Shown: one piece after another, positions 53,002 to 62,323 of the stretch
Position numbering within the stretch: position 1 is the stretch's first letter
How the letters are laid out: each line of letters opens with the position of its first letter
Notes under the pieces: generated by a model
Told to the model about the DNA's origin: nothing
Databases searched by the model: none
What the model saw: the letters and a program-made list of their open reading frames with translations, nothing else
NCBI RefSeq assembly: GCF_001506165.1
Contig: NZ_CP011427.1
Location: 806,001-870,000 of the forward strand
Length of the DNA stretch: 64,000 nucleotides
Reading direction: 5' to 3'
DNA from: Pantoea vagans
Lineage (GTDB): Bacteria; Pseudomonadota; Gammaproteobacteria; Enterobacterales; Enterobacteriaceae
Translations under genes and position numbers: made by a program

Positions 53002-53358
53002 TTACTCGGTCACTTTCTTCTTCAAATCGCTGGCACCTTCTTTGGTAGCATTCCAGCCTTTGGTTGCACCTTCTTTGGTCGCATCAACGCCTTTCTCGGT
53101 GCCTTCTTTGGTTTTGTTCCAACCTTTTTGAGCGCCTTCGCTGATTTTGCTGGTGGTGCTGTTGCTCTTACCTTCAGCAGCATGCTGCGCTTTCAGCTTC
53201 TGCTCTTCGCCTTGATGCTGCGCTTTGTGCAGTTTTTCTTTGGCGGTGTTTGCGCCCGCTTGTGCGTTCGCTACGGTTTCGTCAGTGGCATGTGTAGTCG
53301 CGGCAAAAGCCGAAGAAGCCAGCAGCAGGGCCGATACAGCAATAATTGTCTTTTTCAT
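53002..53358 (-). CDS. Periplasmic LEA-like repeat protein
   Basis: This 118-residue protein has a signal peptide (MKKTIIAVSALLLASSAFA/ATTH). The mature part is very hydrophilic and rich in Lys, Glu, Gly and Thr. Its C-terminal half repeats an 11-residue pattern (KGWNKTKEGTE, KGVDATKEGAT, KGWNATKEGAS), as in late-embryogenesis-abundant proteins. That suggests desiccation or osmotic protection, but this is inference. The ATG at 53358 with GAGGGAAT upstream gives a clean signal peptide. No homologue was named. Confidence 0.78.
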   Translation of the reverse strand: MKKTIIAVSALLLASSAFAATTHATDETVANAQAGANTAKEKLHKAQHQGEEQKLKAQHAAEGKSNSTTSKISEGAQKGWNKTKEGTEKGVDATKEGATKGWNATKEGASDLKKKVTE

Positions 53359-53552
53359 GAATATTCCCTCATCAATCGCTCTGTGAGTTATGAGCGTAGC
53401 TAACAATGGCACGCTCAGCCAGAATTGGCTCCAGGAATAACCTTAATTGAATCATTAGGTTTGGATGGTGCGAAAAATGTGCAGTGGCAGCAAGCCGATT
53501 GCAGATTCATCAAAGGGTAGTGTTGAGCGCGATGTGAGTTATGCAGTCATCA

Positions 53553-54407
53553 TTACTCTTCATCACGCTCTTTAGCCGCACGCTGGCGCTCATAATACTC
53601 ATCTTCAGCAGATATGATTTCGTCCAGCAGAGAATCCATATCCACATCGTGAACCTCTTCCACAAAGCGCCCGGTTAATGGCGTTTCTGGCGTTAACTTT
53701 CCGTCTTCATATAACTGCCAGATTTCCTTAGCAAAACGCGTTGCCAGGATTTGTGGGGCAAACTGGCCGTAATAGGCGGTGATGTTATTGACATCGCGCG
53801 CGAACATCGATTCAGCGTGGTTATTCGCCGCTGCATCCACCGCTTGCGGCAGGTCAATGATCACCGGACCTTGAGCATCCTGCAGTACATTAAATTCCGA
53901 CAGATCGCCATGCACGATCCCGGCACATAACATGCGCACGATATTGCGAATCATGGTGTCAAAGTCAGCCAGCGCTTCCTGTTCCGACAGCATGATATCG
54001 CTCAGACGAGGCGCAACGGCACCATCCGCATCGGTAACCAGTTCCATCAACAACACGCCGTCCAGACACATATAAGGCTCTGGCACGCGCACGCCGGCTT
54101 TAGCGAGGCGAAACAGTGCATCCACCTCAGCAGTATGCCAGACGTCCTCTTGCTGCTTGCGTCCAAATTTGGAGCCTTTCTGCATAGCACGGGCGCTACG
54201 GGAGTTGCGCACTTTACGCCCTTCCTGATATTGCACGGCTTGCTTGAAGCTACGTTGTGAGGCCTCTTTGTACACTTTGGCACACTGAACTTTGTCACCG
54301 CACAGCACGGTGTAAACGTCAGCTTCTTTGCCGCTTTTCAGCCGCTGAAGCACGTTATCAATCAGGCCATCATCGACCAGAGGTTGGATTCGGTTTGGAA
54401 TTTTCAT
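53553..54407 (-). CDS. RIO-type serine/threonine protein kinase
   Basis: This 284-residue atypical kinase of the RIO1 family has the N-lobe LKSGKEADVYTVLCGDKVQCAKVYKEASQRSF (P-loop and Lys), a catalytic loop IVHGDLSEFNVL (Asp) and a metal-binding IIDLPQAVD. It is similar in length and motifs to the bacterial RIO kinases found in gammaproteobacteria. The substrate is unknown. A C-terminal acidic tail follows (DEIISAEDEYYERQRAAKERDEE). The start at 54407 matches the family N-terminus. Confidence 0.88.
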   Translation of the reverse strand: MKIPNRIQPLVDDGLIDNVLQRLKSGKEADVYTVLCGDKVQCAKVYKEASQRSFKQAVQYQEGRKVRNSRSARAMQKGSKFGRKQQEDVWHTAEVDALFRLAKAGVRVPEPYMCLDGVLLMELVTDADGAVAPRLSDIMLSEQEALADFDTMIRNIVRMLCAGIVHGDLSEFNVLQDAQGPVIIDLPQAVDAAANNHAESMFARDVNNITAYYGQFAPQILATRFAKEIWQLYEDGKLTPETPLTGRFVEEVHDVDMDSLLDEIISAEDEYYERQRAAKERDEE

Positions 54408-54526
54408 GCGGCTTTATACCTTATTTAAGAGGCTTTCCGCATCAAGAACATGGTGAGTTGCATGGAAAAACCTAACGAGCATCGATAGTTGTAGATGCTT
54501 GTAACATCATCCCACAAAACCATTGG

Positions 54527-54601
54527 CACAAAAAAGCCCGTGGGGCTTTCAACTTAAGTGCTTATAGGACTTTATTGGATGATTCTGGAGTTAAGATGGA
54601 G
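54527..54601. repeat. Degenerate copy of the ssrA downstream region
   Basis: This 75-bp stretch begins CACAAAAAAGCCCG and ends AGATGGAG. It aligns with 55556-55631, which lies immediately beyond the 3' end of ssrA, sharing CACAAAAAAGCCCG, GGGCTTTCA, TAGGACT and GATGGAG with scattered substitutions. The two copies are about 1.03 kb apart and flank two orphan genes. Confidence 0.75.
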
Positions 54602-54810
54602 CCTTAAAGGCTTGCACAACATGGTCTGTGCGGGCTTTGCTGTGACTGCCTTGTCCCATTGAGAGTGAATAGATTTCACATCTCACGGCACCCCGTTTTT
54701 GACTCACAGTTTAAGGACCCAAAGTTTCAAGATTTGGAACAGGATAAAAGCCATCCTCCAAAAAAACTTCAGAAGAAGTCATGTTAAAGGAGAATGATGG
54801 GGTAGATATT
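54602..54810. other. Gene-free stretch between the ssrA-flank duplicate and the first immunity-like gene
   Basis: This 209-bp interval shows no ORF with a ribosome site and no recognised RNA gene. It may be a decayed remnant of the island. Confidence 0.4.
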
Positions 54811-55086
54811 TTATTTTTTATTGATTAGTTGAAATTCATTTCTTCTATTTCCTGTGGCAATACAGCTGCCATCGGTCATTCTGATATAGTAATAAACTGG
54901 ATTTGGGAAGTGATCTAACATCCAAGGAAGCTCGTCGTTATATTTTATATCTGAGGTGGAAATGATCCAGACAGGCTCTCCATGCAAAACGGTTTCCTCT
55001 GCTTCATGATAATTCTCATCCCAGGCATTTTCGCTTTTAACAGCATATTCTTTCGCTATCTGTAATGCCTTTTCTTTAGAGATCAT
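54811..55086 (-). CDS. Orphan small protein, immunity-like
   Basis: This 91-residue protein starts MISKEKALQIAKEYAV and contains GEPVWIISTSDI and PNPVYYYIRMTDGSCIATGNRRNEF. Short A+T-rich genes of this style, with an N-terminal KALxIAKEY helix and a W-containing strand, are common among immunity proteins of polymorphic toxin systems. No toxin partner is visible. The ATG at 55086 with GGAG 7 bp upstream was chosen. The function is inferred only. Confidence 0.55.
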   Translation of the reverse strand: MISKEKALQIAKEYAVKSENAWDENYHEAEETVLHGEPVWIISTSDIKYNDELPWMLDHFPNPVYYYIRMTDGSCIATGNRRNEFQLINKK

Positions 55087-55197
55087 CGTTGTACTCCGTA
55101 CCACGCTCTGTACATTATTTGTTTAATGCAGTTTTCTTCCGTGTGTCTATCGTGTACCTATTATTTTTTCTCATTAGGAAATGTACTCCTGAAAGCG

Positions 55198-55494
55198 TCA
55201 CTTCTGTGAGCAAATCTGACGTACAGTCATCAGGAATTCATGAACAGTGGTTTCCCATAGTTCAGGCGCAAAATCAAACTCGTATCGTTTCTTGAACTCT
55301 TCCTCTACACCATCAGCATAGGTGGAGATGAAATCATCAACTTCTTCAACCAGATCTTTCAGCATCCAATCTGGCGCTGATTTTTTGAATATTTGAACGG
55401 TCCCTTCGATTGTGTCTTCTCCATCATTGATGATGTCGGCGTCCTGGTTGAAATAACCGAAAATCAGTTGGTCTAGAAAGTGGAAGTTTTGCAT
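55198..55494 (-). CDS. CdiI-like immunity protein (orphan)
   Basis: This 98-residue acidic protein starts MQNFHFLDQLIFGYFNQDADI. The YFNQD motif and acidic helices (DLVEEVDDFISTYADGVEEEFKKRYEFDF) are typical of the CdiI_2-type immunity proteins that block contact-dependent inhibition toxins. No cdiA/cdiB or T6SS genes adjoin, so it is an orphan. The ATG at 55494 (AAGG 5 bp upstream) is preferred to the longer frame from 55539. Confidence 0.65.
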   Translation of the reverse strand: MQNFHFLDQLIFGYFNQDADIINDGEDTIEGTVQIFKKSAPDWMLKDLVEEVDDFISTYADGVEEEFKKRYEFDFAPELWETTVHEFLMTVRQICSQK

Positions 55495-55555
55495 TTGTAC
55501 CTTAAGCCTGCCAAATCTCATTAGATTCGAGCTTAGCATCCCGGAAGATTACAGG

Positions 55556-55631
55556 CACAAAAAAGCCCGCAGGGCTTTCACCGTGCGGGCTCTTAGGACT
55601 TCATCGGATGACTCTGGTGTCACCGATGGAG
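55556..55631. repeat. ssrA downstream flank, partner of the degenerate copy at 54527
   Basis: The stretch beginning CACAAAAAAGCCCG and ending CGATGGAG lies directly next to the mature ssrA 3' end (55637). It includes the ssrA terminator. Its duplicate 1 kb away is the basis of the island hypothesis. Confidence 0.75.
55557..55592 (-). terminator. Terminator of ssrA
   Basis: On the minus strand AGCCCGC / GCGGGCT (loop ACGGTGAAAGCCCT) runs into T7, about 45 nt beyond the tmRNA 3' end. Confidence 0.85.
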
Positions 55632-55636
55632 AATTT

Positions 55637-55999
55637 TGGTGGAGCTGGCGGGAGTTGAACCCGCGTCCGAAATTACTACACCGTCGGCACTACATGCTTA
55701 GTCAATCTTTACATTCGCCGGCCAGCTGCGGACAGACACGCCACTGACAAACTAGCCTGATTAGATTTAATGCTTCAACCCCAGGCAGGGCATCCACACG
55801 ATCTCTTTTGGGTTTGACCTCTCTTGATCCCCGTCTTAAGAGCGGAAGCTAGGGAGAGAGGGCTTCAAAGCAGGGTATTAAGCTGCTAAAGCGTAGTTTT
55901 CGTCGTTTGCGACTATTTTTTTGCGGCTTTTTACGAGGCAAACCGCCCCTCGGCATGCTCCTAAGGCTTCACAATCCCGTCGAGTCCAGAATCAGCCCC
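55637..55999 (-). ncRNA. ssrA: tmRNA (10Sa RNA)
   Basis: The 363-nt gene on the minus strand starts GGGGCTGATTCTGGACTCG and ends in the tRNA-Ala-like CCCGCCAGCTCCACCA. It has the same length as E. coli tmRNA. The tag reading frame at 55878-55910 (minus) encodes ANDENYALAA and stops at TAA. With SmpB it rescues stalled ribosomes and tags nascent chains for ClpXP. It is a frequent integration site for genomic islands. Confidence 0.98.
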
Positions 56000-56042
56000 A
56001 GAACTTCTCATACTACAGAAAGATGACGTCTGAATCCAGTGC

Positions 56043-56525
56043 TTAACGCTTTGAATTCTTCATAATACGTGCTTTATCCATCTTCCATTCACGTTCTTTC
56101 ACGTCGTCACGCTTGTCGTGTTCTTTCTTACCGCGTGCCACACCAATTTTCAGTTTGGCCCAGGCGTTTTTCCAGTACATCGACAACGCAACCACGGTAA
56201 AACCTTCGCGATTCACTCGGCCATAGAGCGAGTCTAGTTCGCGCTGTTTTAACAGCAGTTTACGGTTACGGGTCGGGTCGCACACCACGTGTGTGGAGGC
56301 TACGGCCAGCGGTTGGAAAGTGGAACCAAACAGATAGGCTTCGCCATCGCGCAGCAAAATATAGCTGTCGCTGATGTTGGCTTTACCGGCGCGGAGTGAT
56401 TTGACTTCCCATCCTTGCAACGACAGACCTGCTTCGAACTCTTCTTCAATGAAGTATTCGTGGCGAGCGCGTTTGTTGAGGGCAATAGTGGCTGAACCGG
56501 GTTTGTGAGCTTTTTTCTTTGTCAT
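56043..56525 (-). CDS. smpB: SsrA-binding protein SmpB
   Basis: This 160-residue basic protein binds the tRNA-like part of tmRNA and delivers it to stalled ribosomes. The OB-fold begins [34 protein letters not shown]. The C-terminal tail is [28 protein letters not shown], which enters the vacant mRNA channel. It lies just upstream of ssrA on the same strand, as in E. coli. Confidence 0.98.
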   Translation of the reverse strand: MTKKKAHKPGSATIALNKRARHEYFIEEEFEAGLSLQGWEVKSLRAGKANISDSYILLRDGEAYLFGSTFQPLAVASTHVVCDPTRNRKLLLKQRELDSLYGRVNREGFTVVALSMYWKNAWAKLKIGVARGKKEHDKRDDVKEREWKMDKARIMKNSKR

Positions 56526-56683
56526 AGTGCGGCGTAGTCTACATCACTCAGTCTGTGGGCGCATCCCCCTGTCCTGGGGGCGGTAAAAAACAGTTCATTT
56601 TAGCACAGCTAGCAAACCCGTGAATTTTGTTTGGTAACCGAAAATGGTATTATTCAACGGTTTTGTGATGAACAGGAACCATT

Positions 56684-57118
56684 ATGGCCCAGATTAGCCG
56701 TTCGGCGTTGGTCCCCTATAGCGCTGAGCAGATGTACCGTCTTGTTAATGACGTGGATGCTTATCCCGAATTTCTGCCAGGCTGCACGGGTAGCCGAGTG
56801 TTAGATAACAGCGGAAATCAGATGACGGCGGCGGTGGATGTCTCGAAAGCAGGCATCAGTAAAACCTTTACCACGCGCAATACATTGATCAGTAATCAAA
56901 GCATTTTGATGCAACTGGTTGACGGTCCTTTTCGTAAGCTGACCGGTGGATGGCACTTCACCTCTTTAGGTGATGATGCCTGTAAAGTCGAGTTAAGCCT
57001 CGATTTCGAATTCACCAACATGCTGGTAGAAATGGCGTTTGGTCGCATCTTTAAAGAGTTGGCCAACAGTATGGTGCAGGCGTTCTCACAGCGCGCCAAA
57101 GAGGTTTACCGTGGCTGA
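56684..57118 (+). CDS. ratA: Ribosome association toxin RatA (PasT), START/COQ10 family
   Basis: This 144-residue START-domain protein begins [34 protein letters not shown]. In E. coli RatA/PasT binds the 50S subunit and is linked to persistence; the fold is shared with mitochondrial coenzyme-Q carriers. It is divergent from smpB and overlaps the following gene by 8 bp. Confidence 0.95.
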   Translation: MAQISRSALVPYSAEQMYRLVNDVDAYPEFLPGCTGSRVLDNSGNQMTAAVDVSKAGISKTFTTRNTLISNQSILMQLVDGPFRKLTGGWHFTSLGDDACKVELSLDFEFTNMLVEMAFGRIFKELANSMVQAFSQRAKEVYRG

Positions 57119-57401
57119 TATCAGCGTTGAAGTGGTGTATGCGCTGCCCGAAAAGCAGTACTCGCGCACTGTCACGCTCGATGAAGGCGCGACGGTAGAG
57201 CAGGCGATTAAAGCATCGGGACTCTTAACGCTGCGCAAAGACATTGACCTGAAAAGTAACAAAGTCGGCATCTTCAGCCGCCCGGTCAAATTGGGTGATG
57301 CCGTTCAGGATGGCGATCGTGTAGAGATTTATCGCCCGCTGATTGCCGATCCGAAAGAGATGCGCCGTCAACGCGCGGAACGTTCAGCTACCAATAAGTA
57401 A
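57111..57401 (+). CDS. ratB: RnfH/UPF0125 protein RatB (PasI)
   Basis: This 96-residue ubiquitin-like protein contains [32 protein letters not shown] and [39 protein letters not shown]. It is usually co-transcribed with ratA. The start is a GTG inside the ratA stop region (57111), with GAGG 6 bp upstream, which gives the E. coli length; longer frames run antisense-like through ratA. Confidence 0.9.
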   Translation: MADISVEVVYALPEKQYSRTVTLDEGATVEQAIKASGLLTLRKDIDLKSNKVGIFSRPVKLGDAVQDGDRVEIYRPLIADPKEMRRQRAERSATNK

Positions 57402-57415
57402 CCCAATCTCAGACA

Positions 57416-57444
57416 CAAAAAAAGGCGCTCAGGCGCCTTTTTTT
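57416..57444. terminator. Bidirectional terminator between ratB and bamE
   Basis: AAAAAAAGGCGC / GCGCCTTTTTTT around TCAG. It serves both convergent genes. Confidence 0.9.
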
Positions 57445-57456
57445 GTTGTCATTCAC

Positions 57457-57804
57457 TTAGCCTTCCGACCCAGTGAGCTTCGGTTTGTTGTCGATATTGG
57501 TCAACGTACCGTTGCTGTCGAAGGTCAGCGTCAGCGTTTGCTGTTTTACACCTTCATGACCTGGTTCCTGGCGGAACACGTAATACCAAACGTTGCTGCC
57601 AAACGGGTCGTGCATCATCGGCGTGCCGAGCGTGTAGGCAACCTGTTGCTGCGTCATGCCGGTGTGAATCTTCGACACATCGTTGGCGACCAGGTAGTTA
57701 CCTTGGTTGATGTCCGGGCGATACACTACGCGCTCAAGGGTGGAACATCCGGCGGTCATCATCAACATTACCACTGCCGCGGCAGTCAGCGTTTTACAGC
57801 GCAT
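57457..57804 (-). CDS. bamE: Outer membrane assembly lipoprotein BamE (SmpA)
   Basis: This 115-residue lipoprotein of the Bam complex has the lipobox MTAGC and [81 protein letters not shown] matches E. coli BamE. It stabilises BamD-BamA. It is alone on the minus strand, with an ERIC element upstream. Confidence 0.96.
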   Translation of the reverse strand: MRCKTLTAAAVVMLMMTAGCSTLERVVYRPDINQGNYLVANDVSKIHTGMTQQQVAYTLGTPMMHDPFGSNVWYYVFRQEPGHEGVKQQTLTLTFDSNGTLTNIDNKPKLTGSEG

Positions 57805-57902
57805 CTATACATTCCTTTTCTGGGGCCAAACGCCTTTCATCAGGCAGTTTTGTTGCCATCGAAATCTGAACTCTGCATACGGCAGGCTTTATTATGGCGA
57901 TA

Positions 57903-58028
57903 TATACCCTTCATACTTCAAGTTGCAGGTGCGTTGACTAAGTGCATTCACCTCAGTCACTTACTTCAGTAAGCTCCTGAGGATTCTTGCACTTGTCGCC
58001 TTCCTGAAACTCGAATTATTTTGTGTAT
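57903..58028. repeat. ERIC-like element, copy 3 (canonical length)
   Basis: TATACCCTTCATACTTCAAG and the core CAGTCACTTACTTCAGTAAG, GCTCCTGAGGATTC, then CCTGAAACTCGAATTATTTTG form an element of about 126 bp. It lacks the insertion seen in copies 1 and 2. It lies between bamE and recN and overlaps no gene. Confidence 0.9.
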
Positions 58029-58113
58029 TACTGCCGATGATAATAAACCTTTGTCCTATTGGAAACCTCTACAGAGCAAGCATATGACCATTGGGCCAGA
58101 AAAAAGTGCGGTA

Positions 58114-59775
58114 TCAGGCTGCTAAAAGTTCTTTGGCGTTGGCCAGGGTGTTACGCGTGACTTCGCTGCCGCCCAGCAAACGTGCCAGTTCTTGCAGGCG
58201 AGCACGTTTATCCAGCGGCTGCATATGGGTTTCTGTCATGGCGCCATCCGTCTCTTTACTGACGAAGAAGTGTTGATGTCCGCAACCGGCTACCTGTGGC
58301 AAGTGGGTGACGCACATCACCTGGGTTGACTCACCTAACTGACGCAACATTTGTCCCACCACCGCAGCCGTTGGTCCACTGATACCGACATCGACTTCAT
58401 CAAAGATCATCGCCGGGGTTTCCATTTTCTGCGCGGTGATCACCTGTATCGCCAAGGCGATACGTGACAGTTCACCGCCGGATGCCACTTTGCCCAGTGG
58501 TTGCAGCGGCTGGCCAGGGTTGGTGGTCACGCGGAATTCAATACGGGTTGCGCCGTCCGCCGTCAGTTGATCGGCATTGAATTCCAGCTCAATGGCAAAC
58601 TGACCGTGCGGCATGGAGAGGGTGCGCATGCTTTGGGTGATCAGTTGGCTCAACTCCTGTGCTGATTGTTCACGCAGCTGATGCAGTTTTTCAGCACAGG
58701 CCAGTGCCGCCTGATGGTGGGCAACGACTTCAGTTTGCAACGTTTCCTGATCGCTCTCTTGCTGCGACAGCTGTTCGGCTTCATCCAACAACTGCTGATA
58801 CAGCACCGGCAAGGTTTCCGGGGAAACGTGATGCTTACGGGACAAGGCGATCTGGCGTGACAAGCGCTGCTCCAGCTCATGCAAGCGGTTAGGATCGAGA
58901 TCCAGTCGCTCGCAGTAATGGCGCAATTCATCGCTGGCTTCACTCAACTGAATCGCGGCTTCTTCCAGCAGATTGAACACGCCACTCACTTTGTCATCCA
59001 GCGTCACTAATTCACCCAGCATATTACGGGCGCTATACAACAAACTTTGCAGGTTCGTATCGTCACTGTCGGCAAGAATCTGCAGGGCCTGTTGGCTGGT
59101 TGAGAGCAGTTGGCCGCTATTAGCCAGGCGCTTGTACTCTTCATCGATCTGTTCAAACTCACCAGGCTGCGGGGCAAATTCATTGAGTTCTTTTAGCTGA
59201 TATTGCAGCAGTTCACGACGCGCCTCACGCTCTTGCGAGAGTTGCTGATGCTGCGCCAGCGCGCGGCAGCTTTGATGCCAGCGCTGGTAGTGCTGGCGCA
59301 TGTCGGTGAGCAGGCCATCATGGGCTGCATAGGCGTCCAGCAGGTGTTTTTGGTGATCGGATTTAAGCAGGAGCTGATGCGCATGCTGACCGTGAATCTG
59401 GATTAGCAGTTGGCCCAGTTCGCGTAGCTGTGAGAGCGGTACGGAAGTGCCGTTGATAAAGCCACGGGAACGGCCATCGGCGCTGATCACGCGGCGCAAC
59501 AGGCACTCGTTGCCTTCATCAAGTTGATTCTCGATCAACCAGCGCTGGGCTGACGGCGATGCTTTCAGTTGGAAGCGCGCACAGATATCTGCTCGACTGG
59601 CACCCTGACGCACCATATCTGCTTCAGAACGGCCGCCCAGGCACAGGCCCAACGCATCAATTGCGATGGATTTACCTGCGCCGGTTTCCCCTGTGATTGC
59701 TGTCATACCACGATGAAAGTCAATCTCCAGTTCACGAACGATAGCAAAGTTACTGATGGTCAGTTGTGCCAGCAT
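58114..59775 (-). CDS. recN: DNA repair protein RecN (SMC-like)
   Basis: This 553-residue SMC-family ATPase acts in double-strand break repair. The N-terminal Walker A is [22 protein letters not shown], long coiled coils lie in the middle (about 150-360), and the C-terminal signature [14 protein letters not shown] and Walker [25 protein letters not shown] complete the ATPase. Three LexA boxes precede it. The ATG at 59775 has an AGGTGAT ribosome site inside the first LexA box. Confidence 0.97.
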   Translation of the reverse strand: MLAQLTISNFAIVRELEIDFHRGMTAITGETGAGKSIAIDALGLCLGGRSEADMVRQGASRADICARFQLKASPSAQRWLIENQLDEGNECLLRRVISADGRSRGFINGTSVPLSQLRELGQLLIQIHGQHAHQLLLKSDHQKHLLDAYAAHDGLLTDMRQHYQRWHQSCRALAQHQQLSQEREARRELLQYQLKELNEFAPQPGEFEQIDEEYKRLANSGQLLSTSQQALQILADSDDTNLQSLLYSARNMLGELVTLDDKVSGVFNLLEEAAIQLSEASDELRHYCERLDLDPNRLHELEQRLSRQIALSRKHHVSPETLPVLYQQLLDEAEQLSQQESDQETLQTEVVAHHQAALACAEKLHQLREQSAQELSQLITQSMRTLSMPHGQFAIELEFNADQLTADGATRIEFRVTTNPGQPLQPLGKVASGGELSRIALAIQVITAQKMETPAMIFDEVDVGISGPTAAVVGQMLRQLGESTQVMCVTHLPQVAGCGHQHFFVSKETDGAMTETHMQPLDKRARLQELARLLGGSEVTRNTLANAKELLAA

Positions 59776-59783
59776 AGAATCAC

Positions 59784-59839
59784 CTGTATGTAAAAACAGA
59801 TATGGTTTTTCATACAGTATAAACTGGTTTTTTATACAG
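59784..59839 (-). promoter_or_regulatory. Three LexA boxes upstream of recN
   Basis: CTGTATGTAAAAACAG (59784-59799) and CTGGTTTTTTATACAG (59824-59839) both have the perfect CTG-N10-CAG form. ATGGTTTTTCATACAG (59802-59817) is a weaker middle copy. This multi-box pattern gives tight SOS control in E. coli. Confidence 0.88.
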
Positions 59840-59860
59840 TAAAGTAGCTGGCGGTGATTT

Positions 59861-60739
59861 TCAGAACAATTTTTTAGACCAGCCTAATTTTGAGCTTAAG
59901 GTATTAAAATAATTGTAATTTTTTGGATGGATAAGATTGAGGTGATGAGCGCTGCGACGGATCAACACATCCTCTCCTTCCTGAATTGGCAGCGCGATTT
60001 GGCTGTCGCAACTGATCTCCAGGTCGCTTCGCAGTGAGGAAAAACGCAGGCGAATGGTGCTGCTGCTGTTAATCACCAACGGGCGAGCGGAAAGCGTGTG
60101 TGGGAACATCGGCACCAGCGCAATCGCATCCAGTGACGGCGTCAGGATCGGGCCGCCAGCGGAAAGCGAGTAGGCGGTTGAGCCCGTCGGTGTGGAAATA
60201 ATCAATCCATCGGAGCGCTGTGAAAACGCAAAGACTTCATCGATATAGACCTCGAATTCAATCATATGCGCCACTTTGCCCGGATGCAGCACCACTTCGT
60301 TGATAGCGCTGCCAATACGCGGTGAGCAGTCTTGCTTACACACTTGTGCTTCCAGCAGGAAACGGCTCTCCACGAAGTATTCGCCCTGCAGCACATCATC
60401 TAACTGTTGCTGAGCGTTGTCGGGGTCGAGATCGGTGAGAAAACCGAGATTGCCGCGGTTAATCCCAATCACTTTAATGTCATAACGTGCCAGCACGCGC
60501 GCGGCACCCAGCATGTTGCCGTCACCCCCGACCACGACCGCTAAATCGGCGCGTTGACCGATATCCGCCAGGCTGCCGGTTTCCACATCTTTCAAATTCA
60601 ATTCGCGGGCAATCTGCTGCTCGACGATCACCTCATAGCCTTTTGCTGTCAGCCAGCGCCAGAGCATTTCATGGGTGGTTAACGCAGTGGGATGACGCGG
60701 ATGACCCACAATCCCAATGCAGTTAAAGTGTTTGTTCAT
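59861..60739 (-). CDS. nadK: NAD kinase
   Basis: This 292-residue enzyme phosphorylates NAD to NADP. The catalytic GGDGN motif is in [16 protein letters not shown], with [13 protein letters not shown] and [23 protein letters not shown]. Length and sequence match E. coli NadK. It is divergent from grpE and separated from recN by the LexA region. Confidence 0.97.
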   Translation of the reverse strand: MNKHFNCIGIVGHPRHPTALTTHEMLWRWLTAKGYEVIVEQQIARELNLKDVETGSLADIGQRADLAVVVGGDGNMLGAARVLARYDIKVIGINRGNLGFLTDLDPDNAQQQLDDVLQGEYFVESRFLLEAQVCKQDCSPRIGSAINEVVLHPGKVAHMIEFEVYIDEVFAFSQRSDGLIISTPTGSTAYSLSAGGPILTPSLDAIALVPMFPHTLSARPLVINSSSTIRLRFSSLRSDLEISCDSQIALPIQEGEDVLIRRSAHHLNLIHPKNYNYFNTLSSKLGWSKKLF

Positions 60740-60790
60740 TTAGCAGGTGTTCCTCATAAGCCAAAACGGCCAGGCAATGTGATGGGTTCA

Positions 60791-60819
60791 CTTGAAACCG
60801 TCAAACTGATCCCCATAAT
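60791..60819 (+). promoter_or_regulatory. Sigma-32 promoter of grpE
   Basis: CTTGAAA (60791-60797), 13 bp, CCCCATAAT (60811-60819): a consensus RpoH promoter, 43 bp before the grpE start. Confidence 0.93.
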
Positions 60820-60861
60820 AAGCCAACCAGCGAGATGAATGTGCAAAACGCGGAGAAATTC

Positions 60862-61440
60862 ATGAGTAGTAAAGAACAGAATACCCCTAACGAGCAAGTC
60901 TCAGACGAAATTCAACAGGATCAACAGCACGTGGACGCAGAGACGGCAACTGAGGTGGATCCGCGTGATGAGCGTATTGCGCAACTGGAAGCTGAATTAG
61001 CCCAGTCGCAGACCGGCGTGCGCGATGCGCAGCTGCGTGCTCAGGCGGAGATTGAAAATATCCGTCGCCGTGCCGAAATGGACGTGGAAAAGGCGCACAA
61101 GTTTGCGCTGGAAAAATTTGCCAATGAGCTGCTGCCGGTGATCGATAGCCTGGAGCGCGCGTTGGAAGTGACCGACAAAGAGAACACCGAGCTTGCCTCT
61201 ATGATTGAAGGCATCGAGCTGACGCTGAAATCCCTGCTGGGTGCCGTACGTAAGTACGGTGTGGAAGTGGTCGGTGAAACCAATGTGCCATTCAACCCAG
61301 ACGTGCATCAGGCGATGTCGATGATTGAATCTGAAGATATGGCGCCTAATCACGTGCTGATGGTGATGCAGCGTGGTTATACCCTCAATGGTCGCCTGCT
61401 GCGCCCGGCGATGGTGGCCGTGACCAAAGCAAAAGGTTAA
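60862..61440 (+). CDS. grpE: Nucleotide exchange factor GrpE
   Basis: This 192-residue dimeric cochaperone releases ADP from DnaK. A long coiled coil ([51 protein letters not shown]) is followed by the beta-wing domain ([43 protein letters not shown]). The ATG at 60862 with GGAG upstream matches E. coli; an ATG 27 bp earlier lacks a ribosome site. Confidence 0.97.
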   Translation: MSSKEQNTPNEQVSDEIQQDQQHVDAETATEVDPRDERIAQLEAELAQSQTGVRDAQLRAQAEIENIRRRAEMDVEKAHKFALEKFANELLPVIDSLERALEVTDKENTELASMIEGIELTLKSLLGAVRKYGVEVVGETNVPFNPDVHQAMSMIESEDMAPNHVLMVMQRGYTLNGRLLRPAMVAVTKAKG

Positions 61441-61460
61441 TTAGCCCGCTTTAAAGATCA

Positions 61461-61486
61461 ACGGCCGCTGAATGCGGCCGTTTTTA
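61461..61486 (+). terminator. Terminator of grpE
   Basis: ACGGCCGC / GCGGCCGT around TGAAT with a T5 run, 20 bp after grpE and just before the convergent ung stop. Confidence 0.88.
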
Positions 61487-61490
61487 TTTG

Positions 61491-62168
61491 TCAGGGTAAT
61501 ACCGGCATCCAGTCGATAGGTGTTTGCCCAGACTGGCGCAGCAGCGCATTGGCCTGCGAGAAGTGCTGGCTGCCGAAAAATCCACGGTGGGCCGAGAGCG
61601 GTGAAGGGTGGGGCGCTTTCAAAACGTGATGGCGCTGAGTATCAATGATGCTGCCTTTCTTCTGCGCATGTGAACCCCACAGCAAGAAAATCACCCCTTC
61701 ACGATGTTGATTAATGGCGCTGATCACGTTGTCGGTAAAGGTTTCCCAACCGAAACGCGCATGGGAATGCGCCTTGCTGGCTTCGACGGTGAGCACGGTG
61801 TTTAACAGCATCACGCCTTGTGTGGCCCAGCTTTCCAGAAAGCCATGCTTTGGGCGGATAAAACCGGGAATATCCTTCTCAAGCTCTTTGTACATATTCA
61901 ATAGAGAAGGCGGGATGTTCACGCCCGGTAATACCGAGAAGGCCAAACCGTGGGCCTGATTGGGACCGTGATAGGGATCCTGGCCCAGAATCACCACTTT
62001 GATGTCACCCAACTCCGTCAAACGGAAGGCATTGAACACATCTTTCTGCGGCGGATAAACGGTGATACCGGCTGCGCGCTCATTCGCCACGGCTTTTAAC
62101 GTGTCGATAAAGTAAGGTTTCTCTTTCTCTTCAGCCAGCACGCTGTGCCAGGTTAGCTTTTCAGCCAT
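61491..62168 (-). CDS. ung: Uracil-DNA glycosylase
   Basis: This 225-residue family-1 glycosylase removes uracil from DNA. Motif [19 protein letters not shown] (catalytic Asp) and motif [18 protein letters not shown] are present. [15 protein letters not shown] at 62168 matches the E. coli start, and the longer frame adds no conserved sequence. It converges with grpE. Confidence 0.97.
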   Translation of the reverse strand: MAEKLTWHSVLAEEKEKPYFIDTLKAVANERAAGITVYPPQKDVFNAFRLTELGDIKVVILGQDPYHGPNQAHGLAFSVLPGVNIPPSLLNMYKELEKDIPGFIRPKHGFLESWATQGVMLLNTVLTVEASKAHSHARFGWETFTDNVISAINQHREGVIFLLWGSHAQKKGSIIDTQRHHVLKAPHPSPLSAHRGFFGSQHFSQANALLRQSGQTPIDWMPVLP

Positions 62169-62271
62169 TTTCAACTCCCTGCAAAATTTTGCACCTAGCT
62201 TAACGTGTCGTAAGCGGTAGCAGAAGGGTAAAAATAATTTGAGAAAACGCAAAAAAAGTTATTGCGCATAA

Positions 62272-62285
62272 TGGTTATAAATCAA
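62272..62285 (+). promoter_or_regulatory. Upstream FNR-like site of grcA
   Basis: TGGTTATAAATCAA has a perfect right half (ATCAA) and a weak left half. It is centred 52 bp upstream of the promoter-proximal FNR site, almost the E. coli yfiD spacing. Confidence 0.55.
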
Positions 62286-62323
62286 TTTGTTAGTTTTTTC
62301 GCTGACATTCGGGCTGGGCATAA

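Noticed and set aside
54527..54601. A second, truncated ssrA gene
   Set aside because: Only the downstream flank is duplicated; no tRNA-like domain or tag-coding part is present.
55878..55910. Tag-reading frame as a separate gene
   Set aside because: It is the proteolysis tag inside tmRNA, not an independent CDS.
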